DNA from: Strigamia acuminata | Lineage: Eukaryota > Arthropoda > Chilopoda > Geophilomorpha > Linotaeniidae | Reading direction: 5' to 3' | Length of the DNA: 64,000 bases | Assembly (NCBI GenBank): GCA_949358305.1 | Contig: OX442314.1 | Coordinates: forward strand, 64,675,369-64,739,368 | Part shown: positions 29,968 to 40,740 of the stretch, piece after piece | Position numbering within the stretch: the first letter of the stretch is position 1 | Layout of the letters: every line of letters begins with the position of its first letter | Position numbers and translations under genes: made by a program | Notes under the pieces: model-generated | What the model saw: the letters and a program-made list of their open reading frames with translations, nothing else | What the model was told of the DNA's origin: nothing | Databases searched by the model: none

Positions 29968-30811
29968 CTGAAATGTAAAAATTAGATTACCGTAAATTAA
30001 ATACAAACGAGAATTGAACAGCAAAACACAATCAATCAATGAAAAGGAAAGGAAGGTGAATAAAACCACAGATCAATCAAACAATGATAAACCGAATTAT
30101 TCTCTTTTCATTTCTGGCAAGCGAGAATATGGCGACGAATTCCGCGCCTCTCCACGCTTCCACTCGTTTAGACACAAGCGGACGAATGGTCGGATTGTTG
30201 AAACAATTGTTGTCGTTGTCAATTGGTTGATTGGTAGATAGATAGATAGATAGATAGATAGATTGATAAATAGATAAACGACATGTATAAATGGACAGGT
30301 ATATAGTAAACTTGCTCAGCAGCGAAGCACGTGGCGCGGAATCAGCGGTCAGGTATGGCGGATTTCGATAACGACGCTTGGTGATCGGAGTTACAAAAAA
30401 ATAAAAATTTGAAAGCATCGTGAAACAAATAGATGAATAAACAAATAAACATAAATATATAAATAAACAAATAAATAAATAAAATAGACAAAAATAAACA
30501 AACAACGTCGCATCACGCGCGGGATTCCATGGTTGTCGCCAGATGCCGCGTCGAATCACTCGCGCGCTCGCCATCAGTAGTGTGGACCCCGTGTCGCGAA
30601 CAAGTGGAACGATTAGAGGTAAGTTAACCATTTTCCCGGTAAACACTCGTCAGTTGGCGTTTTTACACGCGGTTCGCGGCCCTGGACTGCATTGCTTTTT
30701 GCGGCAGGTGAGCGTCGGGACCGCGGTGCCGTTTTAAAACCGAGACGGTATCGTGTACCAGGGCCACGGTACTTTGAAAAACTCGTGTAACGCGAACCGA
30801 CTTTGTCGTAC
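29968..30811. other. Intergenic region with GATA microsatellite and possible exon
   Basis: A GATA array lies at about 30236-30263 and AAAT-rich sequence at 30430-30490. A plus-strand ATG at 30543 runs MPRRITRALAISS... to a good donor (GAG|GTAAGT) near 30618, and a matching acceptor lies at about 30903 inside the inverted repeat. This could be a small spliced transcript; evidence is weak. Confidence 0.25.
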
Positions 30812-30813
30812 AA

Positions 30814-31154
30814 CGAGAAAATACAAGATTCTCACTTTTTCTCGGTTTTGCTTTCATTTGATTAATTCTTATGTTACGTTTCAATGCAATTTATCTCATT
30901 TCAGAAAACTACAAGACACGAATAAAAAGAAGATTTTTTCGTCTGTTTCTTATTGCATGGCGGGTTAAGCCTATATATAAGATTTTTCTCATTTAATTAG
31001 AAATAAACAAAAAAAAAAAAAAAAAAAAAAAAAATCTTCTTTTTATATGTGTCTCGCAGACTTCTGAAATAAGATAAATTGTATTGAAACCAAAGGTAAG
31101 AATTAACCAAATGGAAGTAAAACCGAGAAAATACGAGAACTTCGTATTTTCTCG
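30814..31154. repeat. Long imperfect inverted repeat
   Basis: Left arm 30814 to about 30939 and right arm about 31015-31154 are diverged reverse complements (shared blocks such as CGAGAAAATAC, TTTCTCGGTTTT, AATTTATCT, ATTTCAGAA, AAAAAGAAGATTTTT). The loop is about 75-90 nt. The right arm itself ends in a 13-bp perfect hairpin (31124-31154, TCGTATTTTCTCG half). Confidence 0.7.
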
Positions 31155-31328
31155 TGTTTTCTCGCATTGTTCCGCGGTAGGCATCAAATGTACCACGTCC
31201 AACACGTACATGTACGCGCGTAGACTTGCGCGAACAATATGTGCGCGGATGTTTTATTCGACGTCCCACGTTTTGGTTCTTTTTGTTGCGATTTTAATTT
31301 TTATCTTTTTTTTCACATCGAAGAAAAT

Positions 31329-31918
31329 ATGGAAAAAGGAAAGAGAGGAGAAAAGCCGTCCACAAAGTCGCATCTGTCACCCGTCGTCCTTTTGGAACGC
31401 ATCGACTTCATGGAGGCGTGGAGCCACACGCCAAACTTAAGCGCCGCCAGTAGTTCCGTGCATGATGCACGCGAGCGAAAAACTAATGATCCCACGAAGA
31501 TCAAGGGGGTATGTGTCCCATTCCGATATTTACTCTTTTGTCTTTTTTATTTGACCTTTTTTTTTTTTTATTTTTTTTTTATATTTATTCGTTCTTTTCT
31601 CTCTTTCTCCAGTCGCTCGGTCGAAGACAGACGAAGGTCCAGGAGACGGCAATGGCGGCGACGGAGGAAAGGGTCGAAAAAATGATGGAGGGACTAGAGG
31701 AGAGAATTGAGGAGTTGATAGACAGGACGGAACAAAGACTCAAGAAAATGGTGAAGGCGACGATGGAGGAATTTGAGAAAACATTTGAAGAAGCAGAGGA
31801 AAAATGGTGGAAGGCGATGGAGGGAACGATGGGTTGGATAGAGAATGTCGTTGACGACGATGATGACGAAGGCGCTGAAGAGGCAATTGGTGGTTCCGAT
31901 CTTTCGATGGAATTATAA
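31329..31918 (+). CDS. Two-exon coiled-coil gene with acidic tail (unknown function)
   Basis: Exons 31329-31508 and 31613-31918, intron phase 0 with donor GTATGT and acceptor TTTCTCCAG; predicted product 161 residues. The first exon is basic/polar (MEKGKRGEKPSTK). The second begins with Ser and forms a long charged helix with heptad-like spacing (TEERVEKMMEGLEERIEEL onward), then an acidic stretch of Asp residues (DVVDDDDDE-like) and a short tail. Layout closely parallels the minus-strand gene at 36767-37449, though direct sequence similarity is slight. No signal peptide or membrane span. Function unknown; an oligomeric coiled coil is inferred. Confidence 0.5.
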
Positions 31919-32220
31919 GAGGAGACGGTTTATTCCCACTCTCGTTTGTTTGTTTGTTTGATTTAGTTTTTGTTTTGGTTTTTAATTTTATTTATTCATT
32001 TATTTTTTTTTTTTTTCAATTGTCAAAGATGTGACACAACTCTTATGGGATAAAAACAACAATCCCCCATCTCATTGTCTCGTATTGTTTGTTTATATTG
32101 CGTATATTTTGTTTCTCATTGTAAAAAAAACATCTCATCGGGTGATTAAATATACGTCTTTATTTTATTTATTTTATTTATTTATCTGTTTCTCTTCTTT
32201 TCTATATTTTAGCACAATTT

Positions 32221-32417
32221 ATAATCGACCCAGAGTGGTCGAGTGGGCAGGACTACCTGCCGCATGGAGCCGTGGACTCTGGGTTCGAGTCTCGCTTCCG
32301 CGATCTTACGTTTGCTTTGTGCAGAAAAAAGGAAAGAAAGAGACTGACTGACTGCTGGGCGACAATGATGATGGTCCGAGAAATTCAACCCTTCTTTATT
32401 TTGTTTTAATTTTTATC

Positions 32418-32448
<31 letters not shown>

Positions 32449-32450
32449 AT
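32221..32450 (+). repeat. tRNA-derived SINE-like element with (CTAT)n tail
   Basis: Starts with an A-box-like AGTGGTCGAGTGG, has B-box GGTTCGAGTCTC at about 32280-32292, then about 120 nt of unrelated sequence and a CTAT microsatellite at about 32417-32447. This is the plan of a tRNA-derived SINE. A functional tRNA is unlikely because the arms do not pair convincingly. Confidence 0.5.
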
Positions 32451-32599
32451 TTTTTTTTTTTTTAATTTAAAACAATTACCGTCAGAGTGCGTTACCGTCG
32501 GAGATTTTTTCGTGATTGCCGTGCGCGCGAGAAAAATTGCAACCGACAAACTTTCCCACATTGAAATTGGAAAACAAAATATATGGGGAGATCCACGTA

Positions 32600-33560
32600 G
32601 ACAAGTAAATCAAGATTAACTTGGTTTCGGAATTTATAGGACACCTTTTAACGCGGGAAACGCAAAAATCCGCATCGAATGGACACTTTGGCGTCCATCG
32701 AAGGGCACGGCTTACGTCGGGTGGCGTGGCGGTTCTGGGAAATTACATTACAGGCCACGTGACCAGGTACAAAGTCCTGCGCACAAACGCTCGAGCGGAG
32801 TTGAATAAAAGTCCTTGAAATATATAAATCGATTTATCGACAGTGGAACTAATTCCACGACGAGTGCCCCAACGATTAATTAGATTATCGAATTGGGTGC
32901 CGTCTGAGTCGAAGATCGCGAACGCCCCGATCGGTTTACCATTTTAATTTCAACTCGCAGTACACGTTGCACCATCGTAGACGATGCGAGTTTGTATAAT
33001 CGCGTTTGACGAGTTTGCATACACTTTGAATTCGTTCGCTTCGAGCCATCATGGAGATCCGAGGGTTTCGGTCGAAATTTCCTGAATCGATTTGAAACGG
33101 TATTTCCCACCCACGGGTGTTCTGCTCCACCACGAACATTCCGGCGACCATTGCGGCGACCATTGCGGCAACGAGCGCCTCACCTACGGTGAATGCGGGG
33201 CAGCTGGCACCGACGAGTGTCGGCAGCCCCAACAACTTGTTCCAAAATAAGCCCACAGACAGACACACCTATAAAGCGTGTTTATTTCAAATAATTGTGC
33301 AAAAACACCCATTTAATTGTTTATTTATTTGTTCCTCGTGATACGCGCGTGGCCTGTGCGTTGACGACGTGTTCGCGATTTCACGACGGAATTCGTGGAT
33401 CCGTTCGTCGGGATTGGACTTTTGGGTGTCGGGTGAAAACGACCGACCGGGGACGAAATTCGAGGCGGAGAAGGGAGAAGGGAGCAAACAAGCGCGCGCG
33501 CAAGACGCCAAATGGAGTAAAAAAATATATCCAAAGAAGATGACTAAACTTTACTTTACT
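32600..33560 (+). repeat. Dispersed repeat family, unit 2
   Basis: Carries the shared landmarks: AATCGATTTATCGACAGTGGAAC near 32830, CGATTAATTAGATTATC (32872), GCACCATCGTAGACGATGCG, the hairpin/AATAAA module at 33197-33250, and a GTCGGGTGAAAACGACCG-type block near 33430. No intact frame. Edges approximate. Confidence 0.55.
33197..33250 (+). repeat. Conserved hairpin + AATAAG module, copy 2
   Basis: GGGGCAGCTGGCACCGACGA then GTGTCGGCAGCCCC, then CTTGTTCCAAAATAAG. Outer stem GGGGC/GCCCC, inner stem GGCAC/GTGTC. Confidence 0.6.
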
Positions 33561-33974
33561 TAATTTTCGAATACTACGAGCACCCGGGATTCCATACTAA
33601 GGTCGAAATGACTAAAGTCGAAATCCCGTTTCGACCTAATTCGTTTCGACCCAGGTATCCCATCTAGTCTAAAATAAAAACAAACTCGCTGTTCACTAAA
33701 ATATCTATATTTAAAGTTTTTACAGTTTTTACAGTTTGTAGAATGTTATAAAAAAAAAAAAAAAAAATAAATAAATAAATAAATAAATAAAAATAAAAAT
33801 AAAAACAAATAAACAAATAAAACGGAATAAAACGAAACGATGAAACAACGATACATTGAAGCGACGATTATATGGTGGAATAACGCCGAAAAAGTTACGC
33901 GAAAACGACAGTTATTTATTTCTATAACATTTTTTTCCCACGTTTTTTACCCCATTTACACATAGAATTGCCAT

Positions 33975-34518
33975 TTATTTACACTTGTACATTTTATCTG
34001 GATATTCGACAAAGTACAAATTTATCCATGGAACAAATCCATACTCGAATGGGATGGTGACGCCAAGTTTATCGTCTTTGAAGAATCGATCAAACCGCGC
34101 GCAAGATATATTCGAGTCCCAAAGGAAACGCGTCCCCAAGACGAGAGTTCTTTCTTTCGTCACGACGATGAAGTTGGTTTCGGTGCCTCGATTCACCCAC
34201 TCGACGTCCATCTTGATCTGTCCAATTATTTGGAAATGGTCACCAACGATGTTTTTTAGGTACCGGTGTCTATCGTCGTCGTCGTCTAGTTCGCGGATAC
34301 TGTCCCGAGGGTAGCCCGTTTCTTCGAATAAACGTTCGTCGATGACGCAGAAGCGCGACCACTCGATTACCAGGGCATTACGCGCGAGATTCCCTATCTT
34401 CACCTTGAGCAAGGGATGTTCGTTCGTGGGTTCAAGCGGTTTCGGCTGAATAAGAGAAGTTTTAGATTAAAAATTATACGAAACAATTCGTATCTGTTCC
34501 TGGAATTACCTGGAACAT
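33975..34518 (-). CDS. Retropepsin-like single-domain gene lacking the catalytic triplet
   Basis: Proposed minus-strand exons 34518-34510 (Met-Phe-Gln only) and 34445-33975, phase-0 intron with donor GTAATT and acceptor TTATTCAG; 159 residues. The core pattern KVKIGNLARNALVIEWS, then VGDHFQIIGQIKMDVEW, then NFIVV...LVLGTRFLW matches the strand order of retroviral-type aspartic proteases: flap-side strands and a hydrophobic-Leu-Gly second half. Where these enzymes carry Asp-Thr/Ser-Gly the sequence has Glu-Trp-Ser, so it should be inactive. This may be a domesticated transposon protease. No other retroelement domain adjoins it. The family assignment is pattern based and uncertain; the splice model rests on a single tiny first exon. 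Confidence 0.4.
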
Positions 34519-35035
34519 GGTTCAATGTTGCGAGGAACGCCAACGAGACGCGGAGAACAGTCTTGTATCGTGTCTGAACTTGATTTGGATGCAAATGAGA
34601 CACGGGTTACGTCAGATGGCGTGGCGGTTGTGAGAAATTACGTCACACAGGCGCTCGCGCGGAGTTAAATAAAAATCCTCGAAATATAGAAATTGATTTA
34701 TCGACGGTGGAACCGATTCCACGTCGAGCGTCCCAACGATTAATTAGATTATAGAACTGGGTGTTGTCCGAAACGAAGATCGCGAACGCTCCGATCGGTT
34801 TACGATTTAAATTTCAACTCGCGGTACACGTCGCACCATCGTAGGCGATGCGAGTTTGTATAATCGCGTTCGACGAGTTTGCAGACACTTTGAATTCGTT
34901 CGCTTCGAGCCATCATGGAGATCCGAGGGTTTCGGTCGAAATTTCCTGAATCGATTTGATACGGTTGTTCTGCTCCACCACGAACACTCCCTGGTTCGTC
35001 GAAAAACACTCCAAAGTGGGTTCGTCGGAGAACAC

Positions 35036-35090
35036 GGGGCAGTTGGCGACCGATGCGCGCCGACAGCCCCGACAAATTGTTCCAAAATAA
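35036..35090 (+). repeat. Conserved hairpin + AATAAA module, copy 3
   Basis: GGGGCAGTTGGCGACCGATG then GCGCCGACAGCCCC, then ATTGTTCCAAAATAAA. Confidence 0.55.
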
Positions 35091-35774
35091 ATCCAAGCTC
35101 CCACAACGTTGTTTTCGATACGCGCGTTCCTACACGCGATGACGCGCGTGATGCGATGCGGGTGAGTGTGACACGGGTTTTCGAATTGGGCGTCGACGAT
35201 GATGTTTGTCAACGTGGATAAACGTCCGCAAAGTGCCCGGAACGCAGTTAATTACCGACGAGAATTGAAAATGTAATCGTTTTTGATAAAAAGAAACCCT
35301 CGTAACGTTGAAACGATAAAGAGAACGCAAGATTCGGATTCGAATTCAGGTTCGATCCGCGAACTGTCGAGGCGCGACATGCCAAGCGTGGAGGGGAGCG
35401 TTTATCGCTCATAGGTGCCCGATGATCGGAGACGGGTGGGTGATGGGTGGGTGATCGGTACCAGACAGACACAAAACAGAATAAAATCTACCCCCGTACT
35501 TCGGTCGTCACTAAGATTACCTTCGCAGTGACCGACTAGAATAAGAGTTTTGCAAAATATCCGTTGTTTCATATTTTAATTTTGTCTTTCCGGCGTCTCG
35601 CGCCATCGCTTTCGACGTGAGTTTGTGTCATTGCGTTCGGTGGATTTGCAAGCGCCTCTAGGTCGATCGAGACCAGACACGCTTACTTCAGAGTAGGGAC
35701 CACTCCACCACAAACATTCCGAGGGTATTGGCGCGCAAAAAGGACGGGGTCCTATCTTCTCGCCACGCAGAATA

Positions 35775-35819
35775 CGGGCAGCCAGCATTGGCAGCCCCCA
35801 ATAACTTGTTCCAAAATAA
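35775..35819 (+). repeat. Hairpin module, copy 4 (shortened)
   Basis: CGGGCAGCCAGCATTGGCAG then CCCCC and CTTGTTCCAAAATAAG; the inner stem is shortened relative to other copies. Confidence 0.45.
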
Positions 35820-36060
35820 GATCGAGTTGATTAGATTCCTTCACTCGTCCCGTAAATACCGTAAATTTCGTAAATGTCACAATACGTGGTGAAAATGATG
35901 CGTCACGTGTCTTATCGCGCATTGGGTCACATTTAAACGCACGTATCGTTAAGGGTGTCGCGTTCATGGTGGTACATTGGTGCCGGGATGTTCAGATACG
36001 CGCTCCCGTACGCTTCCACAGCGTTGGTGTTGTTTGGTTATAGCGATTGTTTGTTCCAAA

Positions 36061-36420
36061 TAATTGTGCAAAAACACTAGTTTAATTGTTTATATACTTA
36101 ATCCTCGGGAGATGCGTGCGACCTATACGCCGACCCCAAGCTCGTGATTTCGCTGCGGATTTCGTGGATCTGTCCGGGCTTTTGGGCGCCGGACAAAAAA
36201 AAGTTCGATTGGAAATGGGTCCCCGGACGGAGAAAAGAGAAAGGAGTAGACACGCGCGCGTGGGACACCCTGTGGAATAAAAAATACCCATGGAAGACAA
36301 TGAAAGTTTAATCCCACAATCGTCGAATCGGTTTCGTGGTTTGCGCTCCAACTGTTAATTAGATTATCGTCGCTAGGACCGATTGAAACAAATTGTTTTG
36401 TGAAAAATTTGCAGTTTCAG
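36061..36420 (+). repeat. Dispersed repeat fragment without hairpin
   Basis: Resembles 33290-33560: AATAATTGTGCAAAAACAC..., TTTCGTGGATC, GCGCCGGAC and a TGTTAATTAGATTATCG motif near 36350. Ends before the gene at 36767. Confidence 0.45.
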
Positions 36421-36766
36421 ATTTTAACTTTATCTCCCAGACTTCTTGCCCCATCGCTGTCTACGCTGTCTACGCGAGCCAGACGACAATATGAGTCCTG
36501 AGGTCCGAGAGCGAGTCTGCATGTCCCAGGGGACGGCATGCGAGTAGCCACTCGTGCGCCCCTTGCCATCGCCAGACATGCTTTCGCCAAAGTATGAACC
36601 GTGACAACAACTATATTAAAACAATGTTTATTCGATCGAAAGAATCTATACAACAATTATGAGTACACTTGTCAATTTATTTATCTATTTATTTGATAGA
36701 ATCTTGGTTGTGGTCACTGTCGGTCACATCGTAACCATCGTCTTCAGGGCCCATCACCCCTTCTCC

Positions 36767-37449
36767 CTACCACTCCTTTTCATCACCGTTATCATCGAGT
36801 CCTTCGTAACCACAGCCATCTTCCTCCTCCATCATGTCCACCATGTCCATCTCCATTTCCTTCACCTCCGCCTGCACCGCCTCTAGCTTCTTCCCCACCG
36901 ACTTCAACACGCACAACGTCTTCGTCTTCTTTTCCCGCCATCTCGCCGCTTTCTCCATTTGCTCCGCAACCACTTTGTCCAGTTGCTCCGCCAACACCTT
37001 CTCCATTCGCTTCGCCATAACCTTCTCCACCACATTCTCCGCCACATTCTCCACCACATTCTTCACCACATTCTTCACCACATTCTCCATTTTTTCTGTT
37101 ATCACCGCCTCGACCCTTGTTGCCAATCTCTCTTCCCGCAGCACCGAAGGTGAAGACGGCGGCGGCAATGATGTCTCTCTTCGCGACTGGAAAGGGAAAG
37201 GAAGAAAAAAAAAAAAGAGAATAAGCAAATAAATAAAACCCAAGACGTGGCGCGTACCCTCTTGATCAGCGTCGGTTTACTCCTTTTCTGCCTGCCTGGA
37301 CGCTTGGACAAAGCGGGATCGAGCGGTACCGACGCGATAGCGGCAGTCGACGACGGCGATGTGGTTCTAGTCCGCGTCGCACGGAGAACGGGCGTCAAGA
37401 TGGACGATGTTTCCCCTTCCCCTTTCACCTTCCATGTTCCTGTCATCAT
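36767..37449 (-). CDS. Two-exon coiled-coil gene with repeated ENVV heptads (unknown function)
   Basis: Minus-strand exons 37449-37258 and 37186-36767, 71-bp phase-0 intron (GTACGC donor, TTTCCAG acceptor); 203 residues. A candidate acceptor TTTTTCAG lies three codons or less upstream of the ATG, implying a 5' untranslated exon. Exon 1 is basic and Thr/Ser rich, ending KRSKPTLIKR. Exon 2 starts with Ser and contains a repeated short motif (VVKNVVKNVVENVAENVVEK) continuing into a helix, then a Glu/Met/Asp-rich acidic tail ending DEKEW. The exon plan mirrors 31329-31918. An alpha-helical, possibly oligomeric protein is inferred; no known family seen. Confidence 0.5.
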
Positions 37450-37871
37450 GGTCTCTGAAAAAGAAAAAAACGCGATAGATAAAATCAAAAGAAAAAGAAA
37501 AAAAACAAAAAAAAAAAAACCAAATGGGTTATTAAATTGAGCTTCATTTTCTGTTAGCAACAATAACCAAACAAACAAATTTTTTCTGCGCGCGCTTACG
37601 GATACAATACGTGCATAATTGGGCGGGAATAATTGACAAATGATACCACAAAACACTTGGCTCATTCGCTCACTCACGTTTAACGAAACGAAACAAAACA
37701 CGCAACTGCAAACGCAAACTGTCTTTGCCCGGCTCTAGCTCGATTTAAAAAATGGCGACAATTGAAACGAAGCTTCGTGCTTCACTGCAACGTGGTGTCG
37801 ACGAGAGCGAGAGTGAGAGCGAGAGAAAGCGAGTGAGTGGGTGAGTAAGTAAGTAAGTAATCAAGTGGAGC

Positions 37872-38009
37872 ATGCGTGGACTGGCGACGATATTTCCGCA
37901 GTCGTTCAATTTGGCGTGGGTTTACAACTCCGCTTATTTGGTCGCTGATCGAGTCGGCACGCACTTTAAACATGTTGACGGCAAACAATACACGCGGGAA
38001 AAAAAATAA
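37872..38009 (+). CDS. Possible small ORF (45 residues)
   Basis: ATG-started frame beginning MRGLATIFPQSFNLAWVYNS and ending KQYTREKK. The composition looks protein-like, but there is no second line of support and it borders a dispersed repeat unit. Could be chance. Confidence 0.15.
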   Translation: MRGLATIFPQSFNLAWVYNSAYLVADRVGTHFKHVDGKQYTREKK

Positions 38010-38029
38010 CGCTAAGTTGTACGTAAGAA

Positions 38030-38880
38030 GAGTCTTCATTATGAATAAATGCAAAGGACCGAACCCCGAATATTCGAGTGTCCACACAACCTATCGTCCA
38101 CCGGGTCTTGGTGTCCGGGTAGAAAGAGGGAGGGGACGGACGCGCGCGTACCGGACATTGCCACTCGGAACAAAAAATGTGCATAATAGGGAAAACGATC
38201 AAAGTTTAATTTCCTGATCTTGGAGTCGGTTCCGCGATTTGTGTTCCGACCAATAATTAGATTATCCTCGCAGCGACCTACTGGAACAAAGATTTTGTGG
38301 AAAATCCGCCGTTGTATATTTTATTTTTTCTTTTCCGGTTGTCTCGCACCATGTAATCGACGCGAGTTTTTGAGATTGCGCTCGACCGGACTTTGCGAAC
38401 ATTCTCAGAGCGTTCCGGGCCCTCGCGGATATCCAGAGGGTTCCGGTGTGGCATCGGTTTGATTGCGCTCGTTTTATTCTGCGTCGTCACTGGCCAGACG
38501 CGAATGGTCGGAGGGTCGCGTTCGCGACAAATAGGGGCAGTTGGCGCCGACGAGCGCCGGCAGCCCCGACACATTGTTTCAAATAAAGCTCCTGTCGAGT
38601 TGATTCGATTCGATTCGTATCGTGTTAATTTATCTCTGCGATCTACGCGGTTGAAACAATGCCCCGCTCTTCTACCCCGTATTGCGCGCCTCATCGCGCA
38701 TTAGATCGCATTTAAACGCGCGTACAATTAAGGGTGACGCGATCACGCCGCTAAATCGACGCACACTTTACTCACGGATGCGCAGCACCGGCACTGAAAC
38801 GTCCAGAAACACGCTTCTACACGTTTCTACGGCGTCGGCATTGTTTATTTATTTGTTTATTCGTTTACTTATTTATTAAT
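38030..38880 (+). repeat. Dispersed repeat family, unit 5
   Basis: Contains CCGGGTCTTGGTGTCCGGGT, a CCAATAATTAGATTATC motif (38249), the hairpin module at 38534-38587 and the CGCGCATTAGATCGC...AAACGCGCGTACAATTAAGG block (38693). Edges approximate; no intact frame. Confidence 0.55.
38534..38587 (+). repeat. Conserved hairpin + AATAAA module, copy 5
   Basis: GGGGCAGTTGGCGCCGACGA then GCGCCGGCAGCCCC, then CAAATAAAG. Inner stem GGCGC/GCGCC pairs perfectly. Confidence 0.6.
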
Positions 38881-38999
38881 TCATCTATTCGGACCTCGTG
38901 GTGTGCAAATTGCGGAAAGGTCCCTCATTTTTAGCGTTACTGCGGCCTGTGTATTGGTCCCGTGTTCGCAATTCTGACTTGAACGCAGCCAGTCGACCG

Positions 39000-39700
39000 A
39001 GACCCGACGTCAAATTCGATAGCAACGCGTCGGAATGCAAATAACTATCGACGAAAATTAAAAGTATAATTGTTTAATAAAAGGAAACTGACGTAATGTT
39101 GAAACGCTAAAAAATACGTAAAATTAAGATTCAAATTCGGGTTCGATCCAGGTCAGATTAAGTCAGATCAGATCCACGAACTCTCGAGGCGCGACATGTT
39201 TATCGCTTAAAGATACCTGGCGATCGACGATGGGCGGACGACTGGAGTTCGATTTCCCGATCACGGGATCAGTTTCGCGGTTCGTGCTCCATTGTTTAAT
39301 GAGATTATCTTCGTTGGGGTCGATCCCAACAAAAAAATTGAAAATAAATTACATTTTACATTTTAGAACTGGCTTCCGGACGCCTCGCACCATCCCCGGC
39401 GACGCAGTTGTTGTCGTTGGATTCGACCGACTCTGCGGACATTTTCAAACCCAGACCAGACACACTTGTTTCGAACAAGGAGCCATCAAGTGCTGAGCGC
39501 TTAAACGGACCTGTTTCGTCCTTTTCGTGTCTCAATACCCTCGGGGTGTTCGTGGTGGAGTAGATGTCATTTATGCGTTGTAAAAAGTGTTTTCTCTATT
39601 GCATCGGCATACGGGCATACGGGGCAGCTGGTGACGGCAGCCCCCAATAAATTTGTTCCAAAAATAAGTTCCCGTCGAGTCGTGTCGATTTCTCTTTCTC
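39000..39700 (+). repeat. Dispersed repeat family, unit 6
   Basis: Contains GTTTAATAAAAGGAAACTGA (39073), TTGTTTAATGAGATTATC (39291), a CGCACCATCCCCGGCGACGC block and the hairpin module (39620-39667). Strongly parallels 12470-13000. Confidence 0.55.
39620..39667 (+). repeat. Hairpin module, copy 6 (shortened)
   Basis: GGGGCAGCTGGTGACGGCAG then CCCCC, then TTTGTTCCAAAAATAAG. Confidence 0.45.
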
Positions 39701-39799
39701 TCTCTCTCTGGTCCGCCGTGATCGCGCTTCATTGCGCTAAATTGCCGCCAGAACGCGCTACCGTCGCAACAAACATTTTTGGCGTCCATTAAAGGACGC

Positions 39800-40740
39800 G
39801 GATTACGGGTCACGCGAACGGGCGTCAAATCCCGCGCGCAAACGATCGTGTCGAGTTAAATAAAAGAATAGAAATCGGTGACAAGTGTTGCACGAAACGA
39901 GGCCACGAACGCCTCTATTGGTTTACGATTTTATTTTCACCCCATTGTACTCGACGCGCCAGCGTAGGAGAAGTGAGTTTTCGTCACTACGTTCGATGGA
40001 TTTGCAAACAAACAGACAAACAAACAAACGGTTTCAGACCGTTCCGGGTCCTCGCGGATATTCGGAGGGTTCCGGTGGTGGATTTGTCTCATCACTTTTA
40101 ATCTATCCTGTGTTGTCATCGGCCAAACCAGTGCCGGTTTGCACGGTACAAAGGGTCGTGCAAAGGGTCGCATTCGCGGCAAATAGGGGCAGCTGGTGTC
40201 GACGGACGAGCGCCGGCAGCCCCGACACATTGTTCCAAAAAAAAGCTCCTGTCGGGTTGATTCGATTCGATTCGACTCGTGTTAATTTATCCCTGCGACC
40301 CGCCCCCGTAAATGTCGTAATACGCGGTGGAAACGATGCCCGCTCTCCTACCCCGCATTGCGCGCCTCGTCGCGCACTAGGCCGCGTTCAAACGCGCGTA
40401 CTATTAACGGGTGACGCGATCTCGCCGGTAAGTCGACATGCGCTTTACTCACGAATGCGCGTCGGCACCGAAACGTTCGGAAACATGCTTCCGCAGTGTC
40501 GGCATTGTTCATTTATTAAATTATTTGTTTATTCATTTATTTAAACTCCGTGGTTGATTGATGGGCGTGTGGATTTCGCGATTTGCGTTGGCCCTGTGTT
40601 CACAGTTTTGATTGATTTGAACGCAGCCAATCGAACGAGACCCGACATCAATCTCGATAGCGACGCGTCGGAACGCAAAGAACTGCTCACCGAGAATTGA
40701 AAGTGTAATTGTAAAACAAATAATCAACAAATAATCAATG
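39800..40740 (+). repeat. Dispersed repeat family, unit 7
   Basis: Similar to unit 5 over several hundred bases, including GTTCCGGGTCCTCGCGGATA (40044), the hairpin module (40186-40244), TTGATTCGATTCGATTCG and the CGCGCACTAGGCCGC...ACGCGCGTACTATTAA block (40371). No intact frame. Confidence 0.55.
40186..40244 (+). repeat. Hairpin module, copy 7
   Basis: GGGGCAGCTGGTGTCGACGG with a longer loop, then GCGCCGGCAGCCCC and TTGTTCCAAAAAAAAG; the AATAAA is lost to an A run. Confidence 0.5.

Larger units (their letters stand above)
34600..36060 (+). repeat. Dispersed repeat family, units 3 and 4
   Basis: Holds two hairpin modules (35036-35090 and 35775-35819) and long stretches recognisably similar to unit 2, for example AATTGATTTATCGACGGTGGAACC (34690), CGATTAATTAGATTATAG (34736) and GCACCATCGTAGGCGATGCG (34832). 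Near 35900 it carries the CGCGCATTGGG...AAACGCACGTATC block. No intact frame. Confidence 0.55.

Noticed and set aside
30236-30300. CRISPR-like array of short repeats
   Set aside because: These are GATA microsatellites without spacers, in a eukaryotic context.
32221-32300. Functional Ser/Leu-type tRNA gene
   Set aside because: Acceptor and anticodon arms do not pair convincingly; SINE-like tail follows.
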